Below, piece by piece: positions 6,767 through 13,936 of a stretch of DNA of 18,070 nucleotides. Each line of letters begins with the position of its first letter. Within the stretch, counting starts at the first letter, position 1. The translations under genes and the position numbers were made by a program. The notes beneath the pieces are model-generated. The model ran no database searches. It was given only the letters and a program-made list of their open reading frames with translations, and was not told the origin of the DNA. Source of the DNA: UMGS172 sp045578845 (lineage in GTDB: Bacteria; Bacillota; Clostridia; Oscillospirales; Acutalibacteraceae); contig JAZNLA010000062.1 in the NCBI GenBank assembly GCA_045578845.1, positions 1 through 18,070 on the forward strand. Direction: 5' to 3'.

Positions 6767-9172
6767 ATGTTTGAAATTAAAAACAAGGTTTACAATATGC
6801 CTACGTTGGCACTTCGCGGTATTGTTATTTACCCCGAAATGGTTGTACACTTTGATGTAATAAGAAAAAAGTCGATTGAGGCTTTAAATATTGCAATGGA
6901 AACCGACCGAAATATATTTTTAATCACACAAAAAGATATTTCAGCCGACAACCCCAAACGCAAAGATTTGTACGATATAGGCTGTGTTGCAAAAATCCGC
7001 CAAATTCTTCGTGTTTCGGGCGACACCGTGCGTGTTTTAGTCGAAGGTTGTTACCGTGCAGAACTTTTAGGAATAACAAGCAGCGAGCCTGCTCTCTACG
7101 GTGATATTATAAGACTCCACGACGAGCCTGTAAAATGCCGACCTATTTACAAAGATGCTATGCTCAGAAACGCAAAAAATGCGTTTGACGAGTATGCCGA
7201 AGTAGGTCCTAAAATTTCGCCTGATGTTATTATGACCGTTATTGCCGCTAACGACATGGGCAAACTTGCCGATTTTATCATACATAACATTCAAGTTGAT
7301 ACCGACGATAAACAGTATATTTTAGAACAAACCAACCCGCAAAAGCGGTTAAGACTTGTAATATCACTGCTTAAACGCGAAAAAGAACTTTTAACCATTG
7401 ATGCAAAAATAAATGAAAAGGTCAAAGCGAATATTGACGAAAATCAAAGAGATTACTATTTACGCGAACAGTTAAAGGTATTAAACGAAGAACTTTACGG
7501 CGAAAACGACCCGGCAAGCGAGTCGGAAAAATACTACAAACTGATTGCCGAATTAAACGCCGATGAAGAGGTAAAAAAACGTCTTACCGACGAGGTTAAC
7601 CGACTTTCTAAAATGCCCGCAGGCTCACATGAAGCAACGGTTGTGTTAAATTATCTTGACACCTGCATTGCACTTCCTTGGGGTAAATACACCGAAAGTA
7701 AAATCAATCTTTCAAGGTCGCAAAAAATACTTGACCGCGAACATTACGGTCTTAAAAAGGTAAAAGAGCGTATAATCGAACTGCTTGCAGTTCATACCTT
7801 AGTGCCTGAGGTTAAAGGACAGATTATATGTCTTGTAGGTCCTCCCGGTGTCGGTAAAACATCTATCGTTAAATCGGTTGCCGAATGTATGGGCAGAAAC
7901 TATCAACGAGTATCTTTAGGCGGTATTACCGATGAGGCAGAAATAAGAGGCCACCGTAAAACCTATATCGGTGCCATGCCCGGCAGAATTATATCGGCCG
8001 TAAAATCCGCAGGCAGTGCTAACCCCATAATACTGCTTGATGAAATCGACAAATTAGGCTCGTCTTATAAAGGCGACCCATCGGCGGCAATGCTTGAAAT
8101 TTTGGACAACGAGCAAAACTCGACCTTCCACGACCATTTTATAGATATGCCTTTTGATTTAAGCCGAGTTTTGTTTATTACTACCGCAAACGACGTAAGC
8201 ACAATTCCCGCACCTTTGCTCGACCGTATGGAACTTATCCAACTTAGCAGTTACACAAGGGAAGAAAAGTTCCACATTGCAAAGGAACATCTTGTCAAAA
8301 AACAGTTGAAACTAAACGGTCTTACTGCAGCTAAGGTTAAGTTTACAGACTATGCAATTTATAAACTTATTGACTCTTATACAAAAGAAGCCGGCGTAAG
8401 GGCTTTAGATAGAACTATTGCAACCGTATCACGCAAAGCGGCGGCAAAAATTGTTTCGGGCGAAAATTCCGTAAAAATCACACCCGAAATGCTTTACGAT
8501 ATGTTAGGCACGCCTAAATACAAACCCGATTCGTTGCTTAAAAAGGATGAAGTCGGTGTTGTTAACGGTTTGGCTTGGACAAGTGTAGGCGGCGAAATAA
8601 TGCCTTTAGAGGTTGTGGTAGTTGACGGTACAGGTCAGTTATCGCTGACAGGTTCTTTGGGTGACGTAATGAAAGAGTCGGCAAAAACCGTCGTTACCGC
8701 TGTCAGAAGCCGTGCAGAACTGTTGTCAATAGATAAAGATTTTTATAAAACCAAAGATATTCACATTCACGCACCCGAAGCGGCCGTTCCAAAAGACGGT
8801 CCGTCGGCAGGTGTTACCATGTTTACCGCGTTGGTTTCGGCACTTTGCGACCGCAAAATCAGGCACGATATTGCCATGACAGGCGAAATTTCACTCCACG
8901 GTAAAGTTATGCCGATAGGCGGACTTAGAGAAAAAAGTATGGCGGCTTATAAATCAGGCATAAAAGAAGTATTTATACCGATTGAAAATGTCCCCGACTT
9001 AGACGAGGTTGACGAAATTGTAAAGGAAAATGTCTGTTTCACGCCTATTTCATGTGTAGATGAACTGCTAGAAAATGTTTTCTGTGAGTCGGTTAAAAAT
9101 ATCGGTACAGCTAAAGAACTTTACAACGTACCTACCGCAAAACCCAAACAACCTAACGCAATACATCAGTAA
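6767..9172 (+). CDS. lon: ATP-dependent protease Lon (LonA type)
   Basis: 801 residues from ATG 6767, the normal size of LonA. An N-terminal substrate-binding domain (about 10-205) starts PTLALRGIVIYPEM. The coiled-coil linker is followed by the AAA+ module, with Walker A GPPGVGKTS (358-366) and Walker B ILLDEIDK (about 420-427). The C-terminal protease domain has the catalytic Ser680 in KDGPSAG and Lys723 in GGLREKS; the 43-residue separation equals that of E. coli Lon S679/K722. It degrades misfolded and regulatory proteins in the cytoplasm. Start choice: GGAGA at 6756-6760 sits six bases before ATG 6767, and a start further upstream would lie in the promoter. engB follows after 11 bases, the lon-ysxC order known from Bacillus. 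Confidence 0.97.
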   Translation: MFEIKNKVYNMPTLALRGIVIYPEMVVHFDVIRKKSIEALNIAMETDRNIFLITQKDISADNPKRKDLYDIGCVAKIRQILRVSGDTVRVLVEGCYRAELLGITSSEPALYGDIIRLHDEPVKCRPIYKDAMLRNAKNAFDEYAEVGPKISPDVIMTVIAANDMGKLADFIIHNIQVDTDDKQYILEQTNPQKRLRLVISLLKREKELLTIDAKINEKVKANIDENQRDYYLREQLKVLNEELYGENDPASESEKYYKLIAELNADEEVKKRLTDEVNRLSKMPAGSHEATVVLNYLDTCIALPWGKYTESKINLSRSQKILDREHYGLKKVKERIIELLAVHTLVPEVKGQIICLVGPPGVGKTSIVKSVAECMGRNYQRVSLGGITDEAEIRGHRKTYIGAMPGRIISAVKSAGSANPIILLDEIDKLGSSYKGDPSAAMLEILDNEQNSTFHDHFIDMPFDLSRVLFITTANDVSTIPAPLLDRMELIQLSSYTREEKFHIAKEHLVKKQLKLNGLTAAKVKFTDYAIYKLIDSYTKEAGVRALDRTIATVSRKAAAKIVSGENSVKITPEMLYDMLGTPKYKPDSLLKKDEVGVVNGLAWTSVGGEIMPLEVVVVDGTGQLSLTGSLGDVMKESAKTVVTAVRSRAELLSIDKDFYKTKDIHIHAPEAAVPKDGPSAGVTMFTALVSALCDRKIRHDIAMTGEISLHGKVMPIGGLREKSMAAYKSGIKEVFIPIENVPDLDEVDEIVKENVCFTPISCVDELLENVFCESVKNIGTAKELYNVPTAKPKQPNAIHQ

Positions 9173-9183
9173 AGGACACTAAA

Positions 9184-9765
9184 ATGAACTATAATAATGC
9201 ACAGTTTGAAACCTCTGCGGGTACTTCTAAAGGGCTTATACCGAGTAATCTGCCCGAAATCTGTTTTTCGGGTCACTCGAATGTCGGTAAATCGTCGCTT
9301 ATTAACCGTTTGCTCGGCAGAAAATCTATTGCAAGAACAAGTAATAAACCGGGAAAAACCGTTACAGTAAACTTTTTCAAATGCGACGGTTTGCGTCTTG
9401 CCGACCTGCCCGGGTACGGATTTGCTAAGGTTTCAAAAGAAGAAAAAATCCGCTGGTCGGAACTTATGCAGGGTTATTTTTCAAGCGGCAGAGATATAAG
9501 ACTTGTTTTTCAACTTATTGACGCAAGACATAAACCCACTGCCGACGATATTGATATGTTGCATTATCTTTATGACAACGGTTTTCCGTTTGTGGTTGTT
9601 CTTACAAAAATCGACAAACTGAACAAAACCGAACGCGAACAAAATTTAAAAATGTTAAAATCCGAAATGGATTTTATAGGTGATATACCTATGATACCTT
9701 TTTCCGCAACAACGGGTGAGGGAAATGACGTTTTGAGAAATCTGCTTGAACAGACAGCAGAATAA
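9184..9765 (+). CDS. engB: Ribosome biogenesis GTPase EngB/YsxC (YihA)
   Basis: 193 residues, the typical single-domain size. All GTPase motifs are visible: G1 GHSNVGKSS (30-38), G2 region SNKPGKT (53-59), G3 DLPGYGFAK (74-82), G4 TKID (141-144), and G5 FSATTGEG (163-170). The family is essential in many bacteria and helps late assembly of the large ribosomal subunit. The gene lies directly after lon, 11 bases apart, with AAAGGA as ribosome binding site, and its stop overlaps the Shine-Dalgarno of the next gene, lysA, so the three are one operon. Confidence 0.97.
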   Translation: MNYNNAQFETSAGTSKGLIPSNLPEICFSGHSNVGKSSLINRLLGRKSIARTSNKPGKTVTVNFFKCDGLRLADLPGYGFAKVSKEEKIRWSELMQGYFSSGRDIRLVFQLIDARHKPTADDIDMLHYLYDNGFPFVVVLTKIDKLNKTEREQNLKMLKSEMDFIGDIPMIPFSATTGEGNDVLRNLLEQTAE

Positions 9766-9777
9766 GGGGAAATGAAA

Positions 9778-11073
9778 ATGATTAGCGAAAGTATAGGAAT
9801 TAACAGTTTAGGACATCTTACAATAGGCGGTGCCGACAGTGTTGAATTAGCAAAAGAATACGGCACTCCGCTTTATGTTTTTGACGAAGCACTCATCCGC
9901 AAAACAATTAGCGAATTTAAAGCATCTATTGACCAATATTATGACGGCAACGGAATGGTGCTTTATGCTAGTAAGGCGTTTTCCTGCAAAGAAATGTACA
10001 GAATTGCAAAATCTGAGGGTATTGGTGCCGATGTTGTATCAGCAGGTGAAATTTACACTGCTCTTTGTGCAGGATTTGACCCTAAAAACCTTTTCTTTCA
10101 CGGCAACAATAAAACCTTAGATGAACTTACATTTGCAATAGAGCAAAATGTAGGCAGAATAGTTGTTGACAACATTACCGAACTTGATAATATTGAGGCT
10201 ATCGCCGAAAAACTTAATAAAAAGGTTAACATTTTACTTCGTATTAAACCCGGTATTGACGCACATACTCACGATTATATAAGAACAGGTCAAATCGACT
10301 CTAAATTCGGTTTTGCTTTGGAAAACGGCGAAGCAATGGAAGCCGCAATTAAGGCAACCGAGTATAAAAACATTGTTCTTTGCGGTGTTCACTGTCATAT
10401 AGGCTCACAAATTTTCTCTACCGACCCGTTTAAAGGTGCCGCCGATGTTATGATAGGCTTTATGAACGATTTCCGTAAAAAAAGCGGACTGGCACTTTCT
10501 GAACTCAACTTAGGCGGCGGCTTTGGTGTAAAATATGTTGAGGATGACGGTGCATTACCTTTTAAATGCTTTATGGAAAATGTTTCTACCGAACTTAAAG
10601 CCAAGGCAAGTGAACTTGAATTCCCCATGCCCAAAGTTTATATTGAGCCGGGCCGTTCCATTGTAGGACCTGCAGGTGTTACTCTTTACACAGTCGGTGC
10701 CGTTAAAACAATAAAAGATGTACGCACCTATGTGTCTATCGACGGCGGCATGACCGATAACCCTAGATACGCTTTATATCAGGCAAAATACGACATTGAA
10801 ATTGCCAATAAAACAAACGAAAAGAAAGATTTTATCGCAACTGTTGCAGGAAAATGTTGCGAAAGCGGTGACCTAATTCAAGAGAACGCACCTATGCAAA
10901 CACCCGAAGTGGGGGATATTTTAGCAGTTCTCACTACAGGTGCATACAACTATTCCATGGCAAGTAACTACAACCGTATAGGCCGCCCATGTGCTGTAAT
11001 GGTCAATAACGGCAATTCTAAAGTAATAATAAAACGCGAAAGTTTTGAAGACCTTGTAAGGAATGATATATAA
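9778..11073 (+). CDS. lysA: Diaminopimelate decarboxylase
   Basis: 431 residues; a fold-type III PLP enzyme (alanine-racemase-like barrel followed by a beta domain). Seen: YASKAF with the PLP-binding Lys66, HCHIGSQI, the phosphate-binding GGGFG, EPGRSIVG, the substrate and active-site segment GKCCESGD (Cys361 before ESGD), and GAYNYSMASNYN near the C-terminus. It decarboxylates meso-diaminopimelate to L-lysine in the cytoplasm. Two in-frame ATGs exist, at 9772 and 9778. AGGGGA (9765-9770) is one base from the first but seven from the second, so I chose 9778. The ribosome binding site overlaps the engB stop codon. The next gene starts directly on the base after the lysA stop. Confidence 0.96.
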   Translation: MISESIGINSLGHLTIGGADSVELAKEYGTPLYVFDEALIRKTISEFKASIDQYYDGNGMVLYASKAFSCKEMYRIAKSEGIGADVVSAGEIYTALCAGFDPKNLFFHGNNKTLDELTFAIEQNVGRIVVDNITELDNIEAIAEKLNKKVNILLRIKPGIDAHTHDYIRTGQIDSKFGFALENGEAMEAAIKATEYKNIVLCGVHCHIGSQIFSTDPFKGAADVMIGFMNDFRKKSGLALSELNLGGGFGVKYVEDDGALPFKCFMENVSTELKAKASELEFPMPKVYIEPGRSIVGPAGVTLYTVGAVKTIKDVRTYVSIDGGMTDNPRYALYQAKYDIEIANKTNEKKDFIATVAGKCCESGDLIQENAPMQTPEVGDILAVLTTGAYNYSMASNYNRIGRPCAVMVNNGNSKVIIKRESFEDLVRNDI

Positions 11074-11745
11074 ATGAGAGATGATATTACAAGTATTCCC
11101 ATTAGCGAAGTTTTTGAGCCAAAAGACGGCTGTCCCGTCTGCCGTTTGCGTGATATTTTAGAAGAACGCTCGGTTACATACATTACGGGTGCCGCCATGA
11201 TGGAACCCGATGTGCGTATCGAAACCAATAAGGTCGGGTTTTGTCACCACCACTATAGCCAAATGTTAAAAAACAGTAAAAATTTAACAATTGCACTAAT
11301 ATTGCAAAGCCATTTGGCACAACTCGCTAAAGATGGTACATATAAAACACCCGCAAAGAACAAAAAAGGTGTAAAATCTGACCGTTCCTGTTTCATTTGT
11401 AATAAAATGAATCGCAATATGGACAATATTGTAGACAATATTTGTATACTTTGGGAAAAAGAAAAGGAATTTAAAGTTCTTTACTCCGAACAACCGTACA
11501 TTTGTCTGAACCATTGCAGGGATTTGATTTCCTCGGCTGATAAAATCTCAAAAAAGGACCGCAAAGAGTTTATAAAAATTACACAACAACTTTGCGAAAA
11601 CAAACTCGTTGAACTTGCGGGCGATTTAAAACATTTTTGTAACATGTTCGATTATCGTAACAACGGCGAAGAAGATTGGGGCAATTCCAAAGACTCGGTT
11701 GAGCGTACAATAGAATATCTTACAACAAGACAAGCAAATAAATAG
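11074..11745 (+). CDS. Cys/His-rich protein with two repeated CxxC...CxxH modules, probably DUF6062 family
   Basis: 223 residues, soluble, no signal peptide or membrane helix. Function unknown; the assignment to DUF6062 is from memory and not certain. It contains two similar modules: C20-x2-C23, 33 residues, C57-x2-H60, and C106-x2-C109, 34 residues, C144-x2-H147. The module starts (GCPVCRL and SCFICNK) and ends (GFCHHHY and YICLNHC) resemble each other, which points to an internal duplication and to two tetrahedral metal sites, most likely zinc. The C-terminus is charged. It starts immediately after the lysA stop; a weak AAGGA (11058-11062) lies 11 bases upstream, so translation is probably coupled to lysA. 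It is the last gene before a bidirectional terminator. Confidence 0.75.
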   Translation: MRDDITSIPISEVFEPKDGCPVCRLRDILEERSVTYITGAAMMEPDVRIETNKVGFCHHHYSQMLKNSKNLTIALILQSHLAQLAKDGTYKTPAKNKKGVKSDRSCFICNKMNRNMDNIVDNICILWEKEKEFKVLYSEQPYICLNHCRDLISSADKISKKDRKEFIKITQQLCENKLVELAGDLKHFCNMFDYRNNGEEDWGNSKDSVERTIEYLTTRQANK

Positions 11746-11746
11746 C

Positions 11747-11781
11747 AAAAAACTCGGATGACTATACATCCGAGTTTTTTT
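11747..11781. terminator. Bidirectional terminator between the lon operon and ogg
   Basis: Stem AAACTCGGATG (11750-11760)/CATCCGAGTTT (11767-11777), loop ACTATA, with an A run on the left and a T run on the right, so it works in both directions. The last five sense codons and the stop of the minus-strand glycosylase gene lie within the hairpin. Confidence 0.93.
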
Positions 11782-12616
11782 CATCTAAATGTCTTATATA
11801 ATTAAATAAATACTGCTGAGCAATTCCGGCATAAGGTGCCGCATAATCCGGCAAAACTCCGTTAAAATACTTTTCTAAAGCCCTTTTAATCCAAACATCT
11901 TTCGGTAATGCATCAATTCTGCCAAAACCAAACAGTAAAGTACAATCTGCAACCTTAACACCGACACCTGTTATCTTCATAAGTTCAAAACGTGCAGTAT
12001 CGGTATCGGCAGTTTCGATAAGTTTAAGGTCAATTTCATTATTTAAATATTTTTTTGCACCGTCAATTATGTAACGTGCCCTAAATCCCGCACGAACGGG
12101 TGCCAAATCAAGAGGGGATAGAACTGCAAGTTTTTCAGCAGTAGGAAAAGAGTAACCGCCCTCAATCTTCTCACCGAAATTCTCACAAAGACGTTCAATT
12201 ATGCCTTTTATTCTCGGTATATTATTGTTTTGCGAAATAATAAAAGAGCAAAGTGTTTCCCATTTATCTTGACGTAAAATTCTAATACCTTTATTTTGCT
12301 CAGCGGCAATTTTAAGTGTTTTATCGGCCGAAATAATATCAATAATTTCACCGTAGTCGCGGTCAAAGTCAAAATAATTATACCATTTTTCATAAAACTC
12401 ATGAAGCGTAGTATTATAAAAAATAATTTCGCCTTGGTTATGACCTATTTTAAGAAACTTATCTAGTGCAATACCGCACCAACAACCGTCATCACTAGGC
12501 GACCACCTAAATGCCTGACCGCAGTCTAAGGTTTCTTTAAGGTCAAAATGTTCAACACCCGAAACAACCGTATTTCCGTTTATAAATTTCACATTAGGTT
12601 TATAATTAGCCAACAT
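11762..12616 (-). CDS. ogg: 8-oxoguanine DNA glycosylase/AP lyase (OGG1-type, HhH-GPD)
   Basis: 284 residues. The N-terminal part carries the OGG_N mark DCGQAFRW (31-38). The C-terminal helix-hairpin-helix reads ITGVGVKVADC, with Lys221 as the catalytic Schiff-base lysine (equivalent to K249 of human OGG1), and the GPD aspartate is Asp240 in LPKDVW. The enzyme removes oxidised guanine opposite cytosine and nicks the abasic site in base excision repair; an activity on alkylated bases cannot be excluded from sequence. The frame also allows a GTG start at 12622, but AAAGG (12626-12630) is nine bases from ATG 12616 and only three from the GTG, so I chose the ATG. The gene is convergent to the lon operon and its end lies in the shared terminator. 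Confidence 0.92.
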   Translation of the reverse strand: MLANYKPNVKFINGNTVVSGVEHFDLKETLDCGQAFRWSPSDDGCWCGIALDKFLKIGHNQGEIIFYNTTLHEFYEKWYNYFDFDRDYGEIIDIISADKTLKIAAEQNKGIRILRQDKWETLCSFIISQNNNIPRIKGIIERLCENFGEKIEGGYSFPTAEKLAVLSPLDLAPVRAGFRARYIIDGAKKYLNNEIDLKLIETADTDTARFELMKITGVGVKVADCTLLFGFGRIDALPKDVWIKRALEKYFNGVLPDYAAPYAGIAQQYLFNYIRHLDEKNSDV

Positions 12617-12640
12617 TTTCACCTGCCTTTTATAATTGTA

Positions 12641-12668
12641 TCATATTTATTTTTAAATATAAAGTCAT
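12641..12668 (-). promoter_or_regulatory. Possible promoter of the glycosylase gene
   Basis: Read on the minus strand: ATGACT (12668-12663), a 16-base spacer, and TATGAT (12646-12641). The -10 box is good and the -35 box moderate (four of six). A perfect inverted repeat at 12643-12660 lies inside it. Confidence 0.4.
12643..12660. repeat. Perfect inverted repeat in the glycosylase promoter
   Basis: ATATTTA (12643-12649), TTTT, TAAATAT (12654-12660). The first 15 bases recur exactly at 13226-13240, just upstream of the -35 box of the sorting-substrate gene. It could be an operator or simply AT-rich promoter DNA. Confidence 0.4.
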
Positions 12669-12687
12669 TTCGACAAAAAACAACATT

Positions 12688-12707
12688 TTACAATTTGTAA
12701 GGTTACA
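12688..12707. repeat. Three alternating TTACA half-sites
   Basis: TTACAA (12688-12693), one T, TTGTAA (12695-12700) form a perfect palindrome, and a further TTACA (12703-12707) follows after GG, giving half-sites at regular 7-8 base steps. This looks like a regulator binding site for one or both divergent genes; the regulator is unknown. Confidence 0.4.
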
Positions 12708-12768
12708 TAATAACTCAAATTATGGTGATTTTTGAAAAACACCCTTTTAAAACTGCCACTTTTTCAAC

Positions 12769-12789
12769 TTTTACACATATTTATCCACA
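12769..12789 (+). promoter_or_regulatory. Tandem DnaA-box-like sequences
   Basis: TTATCCACA (12781-12789) matches the DnaA-box consensus TTATNCACA exactly; TTTTACACA (12769-12777) differs at one position, in the same orientation, 12 bases start to start. They lie 50-70 bases upstream of the -35 box of the next gene. One perfect 9-mer can occur by chance in 18 kb, so binding is only a possibility. No dnaA or dnaN gene is near, and there is no larger cluster, so this is not presented as an origin. Confidence 0.4.
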
Positions 12790-12838
12790 GGCATTATGTT
12801 AACTTAAAATTACAATACGTATTTTTTGGAAAATTCTC

Positions 12839-12866
12839 TTGACAAAAAGGAAATTTTAGGTATAGA
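12839..12866 (+). promoter_or_regulatory. Predicted promoter of the tail-anchored small protein
   Basis: A consensus TTGACA (12839-12844), a 16-base spacer, and TATAGA (12861-12866). The leader to the ATG at 12914 is about 40 bases. Confidence 0.65.
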
Positions 12867-12913
12867 GAAAAAACTTTTTACCAAAAATATATTCATATAT
12901 ACGGAGGTGCATC

Positions 12914-13207
12914 ATGATTAAAGGAACTAATAAAAGAATTATTGAAGTTACTAACACAGGCAGTGACATTTTTGAAAAAGCACTGTTTTTTGTAAAACCA
13001 ACAGAGCATTTAGATGAGCAAAAGTTGAATTATGAAGCAAATAGAATCATTAACGCCTATATGACAAATGAAGACGATGATTTTGTTCCGGGTTATTTAA
13101 GATACACCGAGAAAAAGAATAGTAAACTTAAGAAGGGGATAGTAATATCTTCTGTGATTACCACTGTCTTAATTGCAATTATAACGGTATGTATTTTAAT
13201 ATACTAA
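12914..13207 (+). CDS. Small tail-anchored membrane protein of unknown function
   Basis: 97 residues, no signal peptide. Residues 1-70 are polar and acidic toward the middle (NEDDDF, 52-57). A lysine-rich stretch (about 67-74) precedes one hydrophobic helix (about 75-97) at the very C-terminus, so the protein should be anchored by its tail with the N-terminal domain in the cytoplasm. The start KGTNKRIIEVTNTGSDIFEKALFFVKP resembles, from memory, small uncharacterised proteins common in Clostridia; I cannot name the family. The start is secure: ACGGAGGTG lies just upstream. No terminator separates it from the sorting-substrate gene 101 bases downstream, so read-through into that operon is possible, although the latter has its own promoter. 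Confidence 0.8.
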   Translation: MIKGTNKRIIEVTNTGSDIFEKALFFVKPTEHLDEQKLNYEANRIINAYMTNEDDDFVPGYLRYTEKKNSKLKKGIVISSVITTVLIAIITVCILIY

Positions 13208-13225
13208 AATGCGTATAGTTGTGTT

Positions 13226-13240
13226 ATATTTATTTTTAAA
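13226..13240 (+). repeat. AT-rich 15-mer shared with the glycosylase promoter
   Basis: ATATTTATTTTTAAA is identical to 12643-12657. Here it sits seven bases upstream of the -35 box, the place of an UP element, which could strengthen the promoter of the sorting-substrate gene. Confidence 0.35.
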
Positions 13241-13246
13241 AAAGTG

Positions 13247-13274
13247 TTGACATCTAAAAATAATGTGATAAAAT
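13247..13274 (+). promoter_or_regulatory. Strong predicted promoter of the sortase operon
   Basis: A consensus -35 TTGACA (13247-13252), a 16-base spacer, and -10 TAAAAT (13269-13274) preceded by TGA, that is an extended -10 (TGn). With the upstream AT tract this should be one of the stronger promoters in the window. The leader of about 28 bases ends in AGGAGGA before the ATG. Confidence 0.88.
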
Positions 13275-13308
13275 GAATATGAAGTTTTAAATATTTAGGA
13301 GGATAATT

Positions 13309-13932
13309 ATGAAAAAATTATTTGCACTTCTTATAGCAGTTGTTCTTGTTTGCAGTCTTGTAGTATCTGCCGGTGCCGCTACAGGTATCACCGCTGAAGA
13401 AAAGGCTATCATCACCGCTCTTTCTCAAAAAATCGAAATGAAAAGCGGTACTGTAGTTTCACTTCCCGACAAATATATTAATCAGGCTGAGGACTACCTC
13501 AGTAAAGCCGAACTTACCACTTACGAAATCAATGATATCCTTAAGTATATTGATAATTCTGCTAAAATAGTCGCTGCATCTGATGCAAAGAGTCTTGGTT
13601 TGGCTGAAGTTGCAGTTAAAGAAGCAGTTGTAAAAGAAGCAAAAGAGGCCGCTAAAGTTATCGGTGCTACTCTTTCTGTTACTTCTATACCTGTTACCGG
13701 CGGTCAAGGTGAAGTTGTTGCTAATTATGAAGCAGTTCTTATATTCGGTCCTGAGTCTACTGTTCCCGGATATACCGAAGGTACAAGAATTGAACTATCT
13801 TCTAAAAATACTGAAATTGAAAAAACAGGTGTTGAAGGCAGCATGACTGCTACTGTTGTAGGCAGTGTTGCTATAATTATTGCAGCCGCTTTCGTAGTTG
13901 TTTCATCACGCAAAAAATCTCTCAGCAAATAA
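13309..13932 (+). CDS. Secreted cell-envelope protein with a noncanonical sorting signal, likely sortase substrate
   Basis: 207 residues; family not recognised. Residues 1-24 are a classical Sec signal peptide (MKK, hydrophobic core, SAGAA cleavage region). The mature part is mostly helical and charged up to about 118, with an Ala/Lys/Glu heptad-like stretch (101-116), then a Val/Thr/Gly-rich part (119-165) likely to be beta strand. The C-terminus has the three elements of a cell-wall sorting signal: IEKTG (170-174), a hydrophobic helix (about 181-200), and a positive tail RKK (201-203). The motif lacks the proline of LPxTG but keeps KTG, as in the PPKTG/SPKTG signals of C. difficile. The sortase gene follows four bases after its stop, so it is probably the dedicated substrate; without cleavage it would simply be a membrane-anchored surface protein. 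The AGGAGGA ribosome binding site and strong promoter suggest abundant expression. Confidence 0.8.
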   Translation: MKKLFALLIAVVLVCSLVVSAGAATGITAEEKAIITALSQKIEMKSGTVVSLPDKYINQAEDYLSKAELTTYEINDILKYIDNSAKIVAASDAKSLGLAEVAVKEAVVKEAKEAAKVIGATLSVTSIPVTGGQGEVVANYEAVLIFGPESTVPGYTEGTRIELSSKNTEIEKTGVEGSMTATVVGSVAIIIAAAFVVVSSRKKSLSK

Positions 13933-13936
13933 AAGT

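Larger units (their letters stand above)
12617..12913. other. AT-rich divergent intergenic control region
   Basis: 297 bases between the divergent glycosylase and tail-anchored protein genes. I see no RNA gene or coding frame. It holds the glycosylase promoter and inverted repeat (12641-12668), three TTACA/TGTAA half-sites (12688-12707), two DnaA-box-like 9-mers (12769-12789), the 10-bp palindrome AATACGTATT (12814-12823), and the promoter of the 97-residue protein (12839-12866). It is unusually rich in short symmetric motifs for this window. Confidence 0.6.

Noticed and set aside
12769..12789. Replication origin
   Set aside because: Only one exact and one near DnaA box, no dnaA, dnaN, rpmH or recF nearby, and no AT-rich 13-mer-like repeats adjoining a box cluster.
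13459..13928. Minus-strand and +1-frame open frames within the sorting-substrate gene
   Set aside because: The gene has signal peptide, sorting signal, strong ribosome site and promoter in the plus frame; the others have none of these.
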